Made by a program: the position numbers and the translations under genes. Shown piece by piece: positions 8,209 to 16,005 of a DNA stretch of 64,000 nt. Within the stretch, counting starts at the first letter, position 1. Each line of letters begins with the position of its first letter. The stretch is taken from positions 186,001-250,000 of the forward strand of contig NZ_WJYO01000007.1 in the NCBI RefSeq assembly GCF_010994095.1, given 5' to 3'. The DNA is from Mumia xiangluensis. Lineage in GTDB: Bacteria; Actinomycetota; Actinomycetes; Propionibacteriales; Nocardioidaceae. The notes beneath the pieces are model-generated. The model did not search any database. It saw only the letters and a program-made list of their open reading frames with translations, and was not told the origin of the DNA.

Positions 8209-8784
8209 TCAGCCGTGCAGCGTGGGCCGATAGACGAGCTCCTGGATGTTCCCGTCGAGCGTCGTCGCCTCGATCAGCTCGAGGTCGAAGTCGGCCGCGC
8301 CACCGAAGATCGGCTCCGTACCCGTGTGACCGGTGATGACAGGGAAGACGGTCACCTGGACGCGGTCGACCAGACCGGCAGCCATCAGCGCGCGGTTCAT
8401 CGACAGGCTGCCGTGAGAGCGCAGCGGCACCGGCGACTCCTCCTTGAGGCGGGCGACGACGTCGACGGCGTCCCCGCTGACCACGGTCGCGTCCGGCCAG
8501 TCGAGAGGTGCTTGGAGCGTGGTCGACACGACCGTCGCCGGGAGGTGCGTCATGCGCTCGACCCAGGCGTCGTGCACTCCCGGCTCGGTGTCAGCGGCCA
8601 GCAGCTGCGCGAACGCTCGGTAGGTGTTGGCTCCGAGGATCATGCGCTGGTCCTCGTCGTACAGCGCGCGACGGTGCTCGAGCAGCTCGGGGCCCTGTTT
8701 GCCCCAGTAACCACCCCAGTCCCCCGTGGCGGTGCCGAAGCCGTCGAGGCTGGAGAACACGTCGAAGGTGTAGTTCGCGGTCAT
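8209..8784 (-). CDS. Dihydrofolate-reductase-family protein (RibD C-terminal fold)
   Basis: 191 aa. The N-terminus NYTFDVFSSLDGFGT and the segments GANTYRAFAQ and LRSHGSLSMNRALMAAGLVDRVQV match the YwjB/YyaP-type DHFR-like proteins that share the RibD reductase fold. True folate activity is uncertain. ATG 8784 follows GGAGGG and overlaps the stop of the upstream acetyltransferase by 4 nt. The two genes form a small operon. Confidence 0.85.
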   Translation of the reverse strand: MTANYTFDVFSSLDGFGTATGDWGGYWGKQGPELLEHRRALYDEDQRMILGANTYRAFAQLLAADTEPGVHDAWVERMTHLPATVVSTTLQAPLDWPDATVVSGDAVDVVARLKEESPVPLRSHGSLSMNRALMAAGLVDRVQVTVFPVITGHTGTEPIFGGAADFDLELIEATTLDGNIQELVYRPTLHG

Positions 8785-9266
8785 GGGGCCCTCCGGATCT
8801 GATCGGTGTCTCGTCGGCACACCTTGCGGAAGTGGATCCGCCGGAACTCGTCCTCGTCCGCGATCCCGGTGATCTCGAAGCCGTGCCGGAGATAGAACGC
8901 CACGTTCTCGACCATCTTCTCGTGCGTGTACAGCCGGACCTCGTCGTGACCGAGCGCCCTCGTGCGCGTCTCGGCCCAGTCCAGGATCTGCGCACCGAAC
9001 CCGCCGCCCTGTCGCGACGGCGCGACCGCGATGTTCTCGAGCAGCAGATGGTCGCCACGGTCTCGGGTCACGACCACGGCGACGATCTCGCCGTCCTCCC
9101 GCACCACGTCGACAGCGCCGTCGAGAATGGCCTGCCGGTAGTCCGCGTTCATCGGTGCGGGCTCGAGCCCGATCCTCTCGACGTACGGCGCGTACGCCGC
9201 CCGCACCAACGAGCGGACGGCGTCCGCGTCCTCGGGTGCGGCGGGCAGGAGGTCGAGTACGGGCAC
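8781..9266 (-). CDS. GNAT family N-acetyltransferase
   Basis: 161 aa. The acetyl-CoA binding motif appears as ENIAVAPSRQGGGFGAQILD, with the QxxGxG/A-type loop, and LYTHEKMVENVAFYLRHGF is the usual C-terminal motif B. The GTG start follows a GGAGG about 11 nt upstream. The acceptor substrate cannot be inferred. It is co-translated with the DHFR-like gene. Confidence 0.88.
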   Translation of the reverse strand: MPVLDLLPAAPEDADAVRSLVRAAYAPYVERIGLEPAPMNADYRQAILDGAVDVVREDGEIVAVVVTRDRGDHLLLENIAVAPSRQGGGFGAQILDWAETRTRALGHDEVRLYTHEKMVENVAFYLRHGFEITGIADEDEFRRIHFRKVCRRDTDQIRRAP

Positions 9267-9312
9267 CTCGTCACCATCCTCCGCAAGGGCGGGCGTCGCA
9301 ATGCGGGCCGAC

Positions 9313-9450
9313 TCAGCCGACGGTGAACGCGAGCGCCGCCACGGAGCTGTCGAACTCGCTCGTCCGTAGCGTCACGTGCAGCCTCCACGTCCCGGCGGTC
9401 GGCACCACCACCGCAGCGGTGTAGGTGCCCGGGCCGACGTTCTTGGCGGC
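9313..9450 (-). pseudogene. C-terminal remnant of a YtkA/CopC-like protein
   Basis: Only the last ~43 codons remain. The translation includes GPGTYTAAVVVPTAGTWRLH and ends SEFDSSVAALAFTVG. This pattern (beta strand, GTWRL, RTSEFD) is what closes YtkA/CopC-type beta-sandwich domains of copper-resistance proteins. The reading frame upstream dissolves into a poly-Gly run coming from the GCCACC repeat and then runs antisense through the IclR fragment, so the gene is 5'-truncated. It is probably not expressed. Confidence 0.55.
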
Positions 9451-9480
9451 GCCACCGCCACCGCCACCGCCACCGCCACC
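9451..9480. repeat. Hexanucleotide microsatellite (GCCACC)5
   Basis: There are five perfect tandem copies of GCCACC. The tract joins two gene remnants that both lose their 5' part here, so it marks a recombination breakpoint or an assembly join. Confidence 0.9.
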
Positions 9481-9948
9481 GAGGAGACCGTGAACCTGGG
9501 CCGGCTCGCCGGGGCGGACGTCATCTACACCGCCAAGCGCGAGTCCGTGCACCCGCTGCGCATGCACTCCCCTGTCGGCCGCCGGCTGCCCGCCTACTCC
9601 ACCGCGCTCGGCCGCGCGATCCTCGCCGAGCACCCCGCTGACGTCCGGGAGGCACTCGTCCCTGACGCCATCGATCCGATCACCACGCACACCGTGACCG
9701 AGCGCGACGCCGTGCTCGCGATCATCGACAAGGCCGCCGACCTGGGCTACGCGGCCGAGAGCGACGAGTCGTGCATCGGCGTCCGCTGCTTCGGCGTCGC
9801 CCTGCCCTTCGCCCGTCCCGCGATCGACGGCCTGAGCGTGGCCGTGCCCATGAGCCGCCTGGACGGCGCGCGAGAGGACTTCATCATCGAGACGCTCCTG
9901 AGCGTCAAGGCTCGCCTGTCGATGGAGTTCGCCCACAGCGTCCGCTAG
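9451..9948 (+). pseudogene. IclR-family regulator, truncated: effector domain only
   Basis: The frame ending at TAG 9948 encodes the IclR effector domain: ETVNLGRLAGADVIY, SPVGRRLPAYSTALGRAILA and the C-terminal GVALPFARPAIDGLSVAVPM. The N-terminal winged helix, about 90 residues in the family, is missing. The coding signal stops inside the GCCACC repeat, which reads as alternating Ala-Thr. A GTG at 9490 preceded by GAGGAG could still start a short protein, but it could not bind DNA. The 3' neighbour amidohydrolase is convergent. It is read as a broken gene. Confidence 0.75.
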
Positions 9949-9963
9949 GGCGTCCCCCGTCCG

Positions 9964-11565
9964 TCAGGCTGTGGAGACCGCGCGGCCCTCCACCCACGTC
10001 GTGACCACGCTCGCCGCGCCGATCGACGCCGGATCCTCGAACGGGTCCCGGTCGAGAACGACGAGGTCGGCGACGCTGCCGACAGCGATCGTGCCCGCGT
10101 CGTCGCGCCCGTTGATCCATGCCGACCCACTCGTGTACGCCGCGAACGCCGCCTCGGGCGAGAGCGCCTGCTCCGGCAGGAACGGGTCAGTGCCCGCGCG
10201 GCCGGCCTCCCCGTACGCCGTCCGGTTGACGGCGACGTGGATGGCCTGGAGCGGGTCGGGGGTGCTGACCGGCCAGTCGCTGCCGGCCACCAGGTGGGCA
10301 CCGTTCGCCTTGAGGTCGGCGAACGGGTACTGCCGGCTGGCCCGCTCATCCCCGAGGAACGGGAGCGTCAGGTCCACCATCTGCTCGTCGTAGCACGCCC
10401 ACAGCGCCTGGAGGTTCGCGGAGACGCCCAGCGCGGAGAACCGCGGGACGTCGTCGGGATGGACGAGCTGGAGGTGGGCGATGTGGTGTCGGCGCGCGGG
10501 GTCGGTGCCCTCGAACGCGTCGAGCGCCTCCCGCACCCCGCGGTCACCGAGGCCGTGCACGTGGACCTGGAATCCCAGTGCGTCGAGCTCGGCGATGCAC
10601 ACGCGCAGCGCCGCCGGGTCGACGAACGACAGCCCGCGGTTGTCCGTCGCGTGCCCGCACCGGTCGAGGTACGGCTCGACCAGCGCAGCGGTCCCGTTCT
10701 CGGCGACACCGTCCTGCATGATCTTGACGCTCGTCGCCGCGAACCGACCCGCCGACAGCGCCGTACGACGCTGCACCAGGTCGGCGACCTGCTCCACGCC
10801 GCGGTCGCGGTCCCACCACAGCGCCCCGACGACATGGGCGGTCAGGTCACCGGCCGCCGCCGCGCGGGCGTACGTCGGGCCGTTGTCGTCCATCCCCGAG
10901 TACGACCCGACGATCGCGTCCTGCCACGACGTGACGCCGAGCGAGTGCAGGTACGACTGGCCGGCGAGCAGACCGGCGTACAGCTCGTCGTCGGAGGTCC
11001 GGGGGACGTGCCGTGCGACGAGTGCCATCGCGCCCTCGTGCAGTGTGCCGGTCGGGTTGCCGTCCGGGTCGCGCTCGATGCGACCGTCGACCGGGTCGGG
11101 TGTGGAGCGGTCGACGCCCGCGATCTCGAGCGCCCGGGAGTTGACCCAGGCGCCGTGGTGGTCACGGTTCGGCAGGAACACCGGGCGGTTTGGCACGACG
11201 GCGTCGAGAGCCGCAGCCGTCGGCGTACCGCCCGGGAACGCCGCCATCGCCCAGCCGCCCCCGAGGATCCAGGCGACGTCCGGTCGGCGTGCGGCGTACT
11301 CGCCGATCACGTCCAGGTAGCGCCGCTCGACGTGGTCGGTCTCGCTGAGGTCGCAGCGGATCCTCTCCAGCCCGCCCTGGACCGCGTGGACGTGGGCGTC
11401 GACGAAGCCGGGCGCGAGCAGCCCACCGGCCACGTCGACGACGGCGTCGCCCTCCGCCGTACCCCCGACGGACACGACGCGGCCGTGATCGATCACGACG
11501 TCGCCGACATCGCCGAGGTAGGCGTGGCCATCGAACACGCGCGCATTGCGAAAGACGGTCACCAT
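9964..11565 (-). CDS. Amidohydrolase, YtcJ-like
   Basis: 533 aa, usual length for YtcJ-type (COG1574) metal-dependent hydrolases. Visible motifs are GFVDAHVHAVQGG (metal-binding HxH), VHVHGLGDRGVREALDAFE, HHIAHLQLV and the late Asp in VAGSDWPVSTPDP. A composite beta-sandwich is formed by the N- and C-terminal ends (MVTVFRNARVFDG; GSVADLVVLDRDPF). ATG 11565 begins the sandwich directly; the longer frame from 11667 adds a low-complexity leader. The substrate is unknown (an amide or a cyclic amide). Confidence 0.88.
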   Translation of the reverse strand: MVTVFRNARVFDGHAYLGDVGDVVIDHGRVVSVGGTAEGDAVVDVAGGLLAPGFVDAHVHAVQGGLERIRCDLSETDHVERRYLDVIGEYAARRPDVAWILGGGWAMAAFPGGTPTAAALDAVVPNRPVFLPNRDHHGAWVNSRALEIAGVDRSTPDPVDGRIERDPDGNPTGTLHEGAMALVARHVPRTSDDELYAGLLAGQSYLHSLGVTSWQDAIVGSYSGMDDNGPTYARAAAAGDLTAHVVGALWWDRDRGVEQVADLVQRRTALSAGRFAATSVKIMQDGVAENGTAALVEPYLDRCGHATDNRGLSFVDPAALRVCIAELDALGFQVHVHGLGDRGVREALDAFEGTDPARRHHIAHLQLVHPDDVPRFSALGVSANLQALWACYDEQMVDLTLPFLGDERASRQYPFADLKANGAHLVAGSDWPVSTPDPLQAIHVAVNRTAYGEAGRAGTDPFLPEQALSPEAAFAAYTSGSAWINGRDDAGTIAVGSVADLVVLDRDPFEDPASIGAASVVTTWVEGRAVSTA

Positions 11566-11682
11566 GCACCCAGCGTTCCCGCCGCCACCCCGCGAGGTCG
11601 AGTGACAGACCGTCCCGAACCTGGGAGGTCGAGAACACAGCGACAACGATGAGAGGATCCTCCACAAGAAATCTCTGCGCGC

Positions 11683-11710
11683 TGTCGATCCCTCCGCCGC
11701 CCGTTCGACC
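11683..11710 (+). promoter_or_regulatory. Predicted ECF42-type promoter
   Basis: TGTCGA (11683-11688) is followed after 17 bp by CGACC (11706-11710), about 55 bp upstream of the DGPF gene. ECF42 sigma factors, one of which is encoded two genes downstream, are described as recognising a TGTCGA -35 and a CGA-type -10. This predicts autoregulation of the operon. Confidence 0.6.
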
Positions 11711-11763
11711 TGTGGGTGAGGAGAGGTCGAACGGCGACCTCGAACCGAACGAGGAGCACGACG

Positions 11764-12183
11764 ATGTCCAAGTACATGCTGATCATGCGGACGACCGACG
11801 AGGGGCTTGCGGCGTTCGAGAACGTCGACTTCAACGACATGCTCGAGATCATGGGGAAGTTCAACGACGAGCTCATGCGCGCCGGCGTCCTGCTCGCGGC
11901 CGAAGGCCTCGACGACCCGTCGGACGGTGTCGTCGTCGACTTCAGCGACGAGACGCCTGTCGTCACCGACGGGCCGTACGGCGAGACGAAGGAGCTGTTC
12001 GGCGGCTACTACATCCTCGACGTGGCGTCGAAGCAGGAGGCCGTCGAGTGGGCCAAGCGACTCCCGTACGCCAAGGGCACGAAGGTGGAGATCCGCCGGG
12101 TGCCGACGATCGACGAGTTCCCGCAGGACAACGAGTGGATCCAGAGGGAGCGCGCCTGGCGCGAGCGGACCGGACAGCTCTGA
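11764..12183 (+). CDS. DGPF-domain (YCII-related) protein
   Basis: 139 aa. It begins with the family's strand MSKYMLIMRTTDEG and contains DGPYGETKELFGGYYIL, the DGPF/YCII motif region. DGPF proteins are small ferredoxin-like-fold proteins almost always encoded beside ECF42 sigma factors; their biochemical role is not settled. ATG 11764 is preceded by GAGGAG. The stop lies 23 nt upstream of the sigma factor start, so both are probably one operon under the promoter at 11683-11710. Confidence 0.92.
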   Translation: MSKYMLIMRTTDEGLAAFENVDFNDMLEIMGKFNDELMRAGVLLAAEGLDDPSDGVVVDFSDETPVVTDGPYGETKELFGGYYILDVASKQEAVEWAKRLPYAKGTKVEIRRVPTIDEFPQDNEWIQRERAWRERTGQL

Positions 12184-12206
12184 GCGCTCCGGACGCAGGC
12201 GTCCCG

Positions 12207-13484
12207 ATGGCCGGGTACGAGGCGAGGCGCGCCGTCGAGGCGGTGTGGCGGATGGAGTCCGCCCGCATCGTCGGCGCCCTCGCCCGCTACACCGGCGATC
12301 TCCCGCTCGCGGAGGACGTCGCTCAGGAGGCGCTCGCCGAGGCGCTGGTCGGATGGTCGACCAGCGGGGTGCCCGACAACCCGGCCGGCTGGCTGCTCGC
12401 GGTCGGGCGCCGCAGGGCGATCGACGCGTTCCGGCGGCGCGCCGGACGCGACGAGCGCTACGCGGACCTCGCGCGCGACCTCGACGAGAGCACCCCGGGC
12501 GTCGACGTGCTGTTCGACCCGGGGGCGATCGACGACGACGTCCTTGCGCTGATCTTCACGGCGTGCCATCCGGTGCTCGCCAAGGAGGCGCGCGTCGCAC
12601 TGACGCTGCGCGTCGTCGGTGGTCTCACGACGGACGAGATCGCGAAGGCGTTCTTCGTCCCCGTCCCGACCGTCCAGGCGCGCATCACCCGAGCGAAGAA
12701 GGCGCTCGCCGCCGCTCAGGTCCCGTTCGCCGTCCCCGAGCCGTCCGAGCGGGCGGAGCGTCTCGGCTCCGTGCTCAGCGTGATCTACCTGATCTTCACG
12801 GAAGGCTCGTCGGCCTCCGGCGGCGAGACGTGGATCCGGACGGACCTCGCCCAGGAGGCGGTGCGGCTCTCGCGCGTGCTCGCCGGCCTGACGCCCGAAC
12901 CCGAGGTCTTCGGGCTGCTCGCCCTGCTGGAGCTGACCGCCGCGCGGTTCCCCGCACGGCTCGACGCGCAGGGGCGACCCGTCCTGCTGGAGGACCAGGA
13001 CCGCAGGCGCTGGGACCGGTCGGCGATCCGTCGCGGTCGGGCAGCGCTGGTGCGAGCGGCGTCCGCGCGGCGGGGACTCGGGCCGTACGGTCTGCAGGCT
13101 TCCATCGCCGAGTGCCACGCGCTCGCTCCGACGGTCGACGCGACCGACTGGGACCGGATCGTCGTCCTGTACGAGGCGCTCGGTCAGGTCACGCCGTCGC
13201 CGGTGGTCGACCTCAACCGTGCGGTCGCGGTGGCCATGGCGTCCGGCCCTGCTGCCGGGCTGCAGGTCGTCGACGGGATCGCGCAGAGCGGTGCGCTCGC
13301 CGGATCGCACCTGCTGCCCGCCGTGCGTGCGGAGATGCTGGCACGGATGGAGCGCACGGCCGAGGCCCGCGAGGAGTACGCGCGCGCCGCCGCGCTCTGC
13401 GGCAACGCGGCGGAGCGCGCGGTGCTGGAGCGCAAGGCGGACGGACTCGGCCCGCCCGGGTCGTACTCCCCACCCCCGGGCTAG
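12207..13484 (+). CDS. ECF42-family RNA polymerase sigma factor with C-terminal TPR-like domain
   Basis: 425 aa. Region sigma2 reads ARYTGDLPLAEDVAQEALAE, followed by GRRRAIDAFRRRAG. Region sigma4 contains LTTDEIAKAFFVPVPTVQAR. The remaining ~230 residues form an extension of helical repeats (SVIYLIFTEGSSA; VRLSRVLAGLTPEPEVFGLL; VVDLNRAVAVAM), characteristic of group ECF42, which lacks a conventional anti-sigma factor. ATG 12207 has only a weak ribosome site, consistent with coupling to the DGPF gene. Its stop TAG shares CTAG with the convergent SDR stop. Confidence 0.92.
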   Translation: MAGYEARRAVEAVWRMESARIVGALARYTGDLPLAEDVAQEALAEALVGWSTSGVPDNPAGWLLAVGRRRAIDAFRRRAGRDERYADLARDLDESTPGVDVLFDPGAIDDDVLALIFTACHPVLAKEARVALTLRVVGGLTTDEIAKAFFVPVPTVQARITRAKKALAAAQVPFAVPEPSERAERLGSVLSVIYLIFTEGSSASGGETWIRTDLAQEAVRLSRVLAGLTPEPEVFGLLALLELTAARFPARLDAQGRPVLLEDQDRRRWDRSAIRRGRAALVRAASARRGLGPYGLQASIAECHALAPTVDATDWDRIVVLYEALGQVTPSPVVDLNRAVAVAMASGPAAGLQVVDGIAQSGALAGSHLLPAVRAEMLARMERTAEAREEYARAAALCGNAAERAVLERKADGLGPPGSYSPPPG

Positions 13485-14251
13485 CCGGCGTCCCCGCTCG
13501 TGTCGAGGGCCTGGGCGAGTCCCCGCATCCCGGCGAGGAGGCCTCCGTCGACCCGCAGATCGGTGCCGGTGATCCAGCTCGCGCGGTCGGAGAGCAGGAA
13601 GACGACGGCGTCGGCGACGTCCTCCGGCGCCCCGACGCGACCGAGCGGGTACCACTCGGTGGCACGGTCGAGCGCGTGCGGGTCCTCCGCCAGCTGACGT
13701 CGACGCGGGGCGTTCACGACCGTGCCGGGCGACACCGAGTTCACGCGCACGCCGTACGGGCCGTACTGGACGGCGAGGGTCCGAGTGAGATTGAGGACGC
13801 CCGCCTTCGCCGCGCTGTAGACATCGCTCCCGAAGTAGGCGTGCCCGTTCACCGACGCGATGTTGACGACCGAGCCCCGCCCGGCCTCGCGCATCGCGGG
13901 CAGCAGAGCTTGGGACAGCCGGATCGTGCCCCCCAGGACGACGTCGAGGTCCTGCGACCACGTCGCCTCGTCGACCGACTCGAACGGCCCGCCGTTGCAG
14001 ACCGCCGCCCCGTTCACCACCTGGTGCGGGGCGCCGTGTCGCTCGATGAAGTCGGACGCGACCTCGCGCACCGAGTCCGGGGACCGCAGGTCGAGATAGA
14101 CCGCCTCCGTGCCCGGGATCTCCCGCGCCACCTCCTCGACGGTCGCGAGGTCGTTGTCAGCGAGGACGACGTGACCTCCTTCGGAGACGATCGCCCGCGC
14201 GATTGCTTGTCCGATGTCGCTCGCTGCACCTGTCACTATCGCGTTGCTCAT
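13481..14251 (-). CDS. SDR family oxidoreductase (paralogue of the 43851-44636 gene)
   Basis: 256 aa, classical SDR. The cofactor loop is TGAASDIG, and the catalytic Tyr-Lys is in VYSAAKAGVLNL with Ser in NIASVNGHAYFG. The usual NNAG motif is altered to VNGAAVC. Asp in VLADNDL after the second strand favours NAD(H). It is roughly two-thirds identical by eye to the SDR at 43851-44636. The substrate is unknown, perhaps a sugar or polyol by analogy with that paralogue, which lies in an ABC sugar operon. ATG 14251. Confidence 0.88.
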   Translation of the reverse strand: MSNAIVTGAASDIGQAIARAIVSEGGHVVLADNDLATVEEVAREIPGTEAVYLDLRSPDSVREVASDFIERHGAPHQVVNGAAVCNGGPFESVDEATWSQDLDVVLGGTIRLSQALLPAMREAGRGSVVNIASVNGHAYFGSDVYSAAKAGVLNLTRTLAVQYGPYGVRVNSVSPGTVVNAPRRRQLAEDPHALDRATEWYPLGRVGAPEDVADAVVFLLSDRASWITGTDLRVDGGLLAGMRGLAQALDTSGDAG

Positions 14252-14310
14252 CGCGCCTACATTTCCGTGCGTCGGCGCTGTGGCGCAAGGGCTCGGGCCA
14301 CGGACCGCGC

Positions 14311-14757
14311 TCAGGAGGTGTGCGCATGCGTGTACTCGTCGGTCCGCAGCAGCATCGCGACCAGCATGAACAGCAGCATCAGCACGTGCCCGACCATCAT
14401 CACCGTCATCTCGTCGACCGAGCTCCACCAGAGCAGCGGGAACAGCACCCAGAACCCGGCGAACATCGCGACCGTCATCTCGACGATCGGCCGAGCCCCG
14501 TGACCGCGGTAGATCATCAGCGCGATCATCGGCAGCGCCATCGCGGTCGACATGACGGTCGCCTCGACGTCCGGCCGACGGACCCAGTCGGCTGCGACAC
14601 CGTCCGTCGCGAGGGTCCACAGCGGATAGAGCACGACCATGCCGAGGACCATCGCCGCGACCATCTCGAGGTAGTGGCGGACGAAGAGAGCGACCGGGCG
14701 CCTCCACCAGGGTCGGGGTGTCGCCTCCAGGGACGCCTCGTGGTGGGTGTGTTGCAT
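14311..14757 (-). CDS. Small membrane protein with four predicted helices
   Basis: 148 aa. The His-rich N-terminus (MQHTHHEA) and basic segment precede helices around 28-48, 62-82, 88-108 and 115-137. The helices are Met-rich (MVAAMVLGMVVL; MTVMMVGHVLMLLFMLVAM), and several have His or Glu inside the membrane. The family is not recognised. It is divergent from a TetR gene with two operator-like repeats between them, so it is probably the regulator's target. AGGGGG precedes ATG 14757. Confidence 0.75.
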   Translation of the reverse strand: MQHTHHEASLEATPRPWWRRPVALFVRHYLEMVAAMVLGMVVLYPLWTLATDGVAADWVRRPDVEATVMSTAMALPMIALMIYRGHGARPIVEMTVAMFAGFWVLFPLLWWSSVDEMTVMMVGHVLMLLFMLVAMLLRTDEYTHAHTS

Positions 14758-14767
14758 CGTTCCCCCT

Positions 14768-14827
14768 AATTCGTACGGTGGTGTACGAGTTGACGCTAGC
14801 ACGAACGTGGACTCATGTGTACGAGTT
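14768..14827. promoter_or_regulatory. Tandem TetR operator candidates
   Basis: Site 1 has arms AATTCGTAC (14768-14776) and GTACGAGTT (14783-14791) with a 6-bp spacer; one mismatch separates the arms. A second GTACGAGTT lies at 14819-14827, preceded by the weaker half ACTCAT (14811-14816). The sites lie between the divergent membrane-protein and TetR genes. Confidence 0.6.
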
Positions 14828-14885
14828 AGCAGTCGCGCGCGCTACGATGCGGAGGCGCCTCCCCGGCGCGACGAGAGGAGCGACC

Positions 14886-15491
14886 GTGGTCGAGCTGCCC
14901 GCAGGCACGCCCCCCAGGCGCGCCGACGCACGCCGCAACATCAGCGCGATCGTCGAGGCGGCGACCCGCTGCCTCGCCGAGGACCCGGGTGTGAGCATGT
15001 CGGCGATCGCGACGGCGGCGGGCGTCGGACGCATGACTCTGTACGGCCACTTCGAGTCACGCTCGGCGCTCGTCGCGGTCGTCGTCGAGCACGCCCTCGA
15101 CCGCGCCGAGGCCGAGCTGTCGGCGGTCGACGTCACGGGCGACCCGTACGACGCGATGACCCGCCTCCTGGACGCCTCGTGGACCGTGACGTTCCGCAAC
15201 GGCGGGCTGGTCCAGGCAGCAGACCAGGCCCTGTCGCCGGACCTGCTCGAGCGCGCCCACACCCAGCTCGTCGACCGCGCGAAGTCGGTGCTGCGACGCG
15301 GACGGAGCGAGGGGCGGTTCCGGAAGGACATGCCGCTCGACTGGCAGGTCACCGCGGTCCAGAGCCTCCTCCACGGCGCAGCGACCGCCGTCCACCAGGG
15401 CGCGCTGACCGCCGCACGCGCTCCCGGCCTCGTGACGACGTCCGCGCTCGCGCTCCTGGCGGTGCCTCCGGCGCCGTCGTCAGGACCCTGA
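14886..15491 (+). CDS. TetR/AcrR family transcriptional regulator
   Basis: 201 aa from GTG 14886, which has AGAGGAG five bases upstream. The longer frame from 14718 would run across the operators. The helix-turn-helix reads VSMSAIATAAGVGRMTLYGHF (about 40-60), and the rest is a helical ligand domain. It probably represses the divergent membrane protein and itself. The ligand is unknown. Confidence 0.88.
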   Translation: MVELPAGTPPRRADARRNISAIVEAATRCLAEDPGVSMSAIATAAGVGRMTLYGHFESRSALVAVVVEHALDRAEAELSAVDVTGDPYDAMTRLLDASWTVTFRNGGLVQAADQALSPDLLERAHTQLVDRAKSVLRRGRSEGRFRKDMPLDWQVTAVQSLLHGAATAVHQGALTAARAPGLVTTSALALLAVPPAPSSGP

Positions 15492-15941
15492 TCAGTCCGG
15501 AAGGTCGGCGACCCGCGCCGAGAGGCGTCCCAGCACCGCGAGCTCCTCGGATGTGAGGTGGTCGAGGAACCGTCGCCGTACGGACATGACGTGGCGGGGA
15601 GCAGCCTCCTCGAGCACCGCGAGGCCCCGCGGCGTCAGGCGCAGGAGGCATCCGCGCGCGTCCTGGGGATCCGGCTCCTTGTCGATCAGACCACGAGCCT
15701 GCATCCGGCTCGCGTGGTGGGAGAGCCTGCTGCGCGACCACTCCGCCTTGCTCGCGAGATCCTTGAGCGCCCATCGATGGTCCGGCTTCTCCGACAGCGT
15801 GCTGAGGACCTCGTAGTCAGCCGACGAGAGGCCTGACTCCTCCGCCAGGTCCCGGCCCAGCCGCGCCGGCAGCGCGGTGAACATCCGCCGGATCGCGCGC
15901 CACGCCTGCTCCTCGTCCGAGCTCAACCAGTCTGTGTCCAC
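15492..15941 (-). CDS. MarR family transcriptional regulator
   Basis: 149 aa. The winged helix contains WALKDLASKAEWSRSRLSHH and the wing LIDKEPDPQDARGCLLRLTPRG. It is divergent from the flavin reductase/acetyltransferase fusion gene, whose start codon is covered by a palindrome likely to be its operator. Members sense phenolics, oxidants or quinones; the ligand here is unknown. Confidence 0.9.
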   Translation of the reverse strand: MDTDWLSSDEEQAWRAIRRMFTALPARLGRDLAEESGLSSADYEVLSTLSEKPDHRWALKDLASKAEWSRSRLSHHASRMQARGLIDKEPDPQDARGCLLRLTPRGLAVLEEAAPRHVMSVRRRFLDHLTSEELAVLGRLSARVADLPD

Positions 15942-15961
15942 GGGGCCACCCTACCCGATCG

Positions 15962-16005
15962 TTGACACGTCATAGATTTTCGAACTATGTTGATGACATG
16001 TCATC
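15962..16005 (+). promoter_or_regulatory. Promoter and MarR operator overlapping a start codon
   Basis: TTGACA (15962-15967), an 18-bp spacer and TATGTT (15986-15991) form a good promoter. The expected transcription start falls at or next to ATG 15998, so the mRNA would be leaderless. A perfect 14-bp palindrome, GATGACATGTCATC (15992-16005), covers the start codon and would block transcription when bound. Confidence 0.6.

Noticed and set aside
9313-9948. An insertion-sequence scar explaining the truncated genes.
   Set aside because: No terminal inverted repeats, target duplication or transposase fragment was seen; only the microsatellite marks the junction.
11807-14503. A very long open frame (898 codons) running across the DGPF, sigma factor and SDR genes.
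   Set aside because: Its translation is Arg/Pro-rich low complexity and it overlaps three well-supported genes in other frames; typical GC-rich shadow frame.
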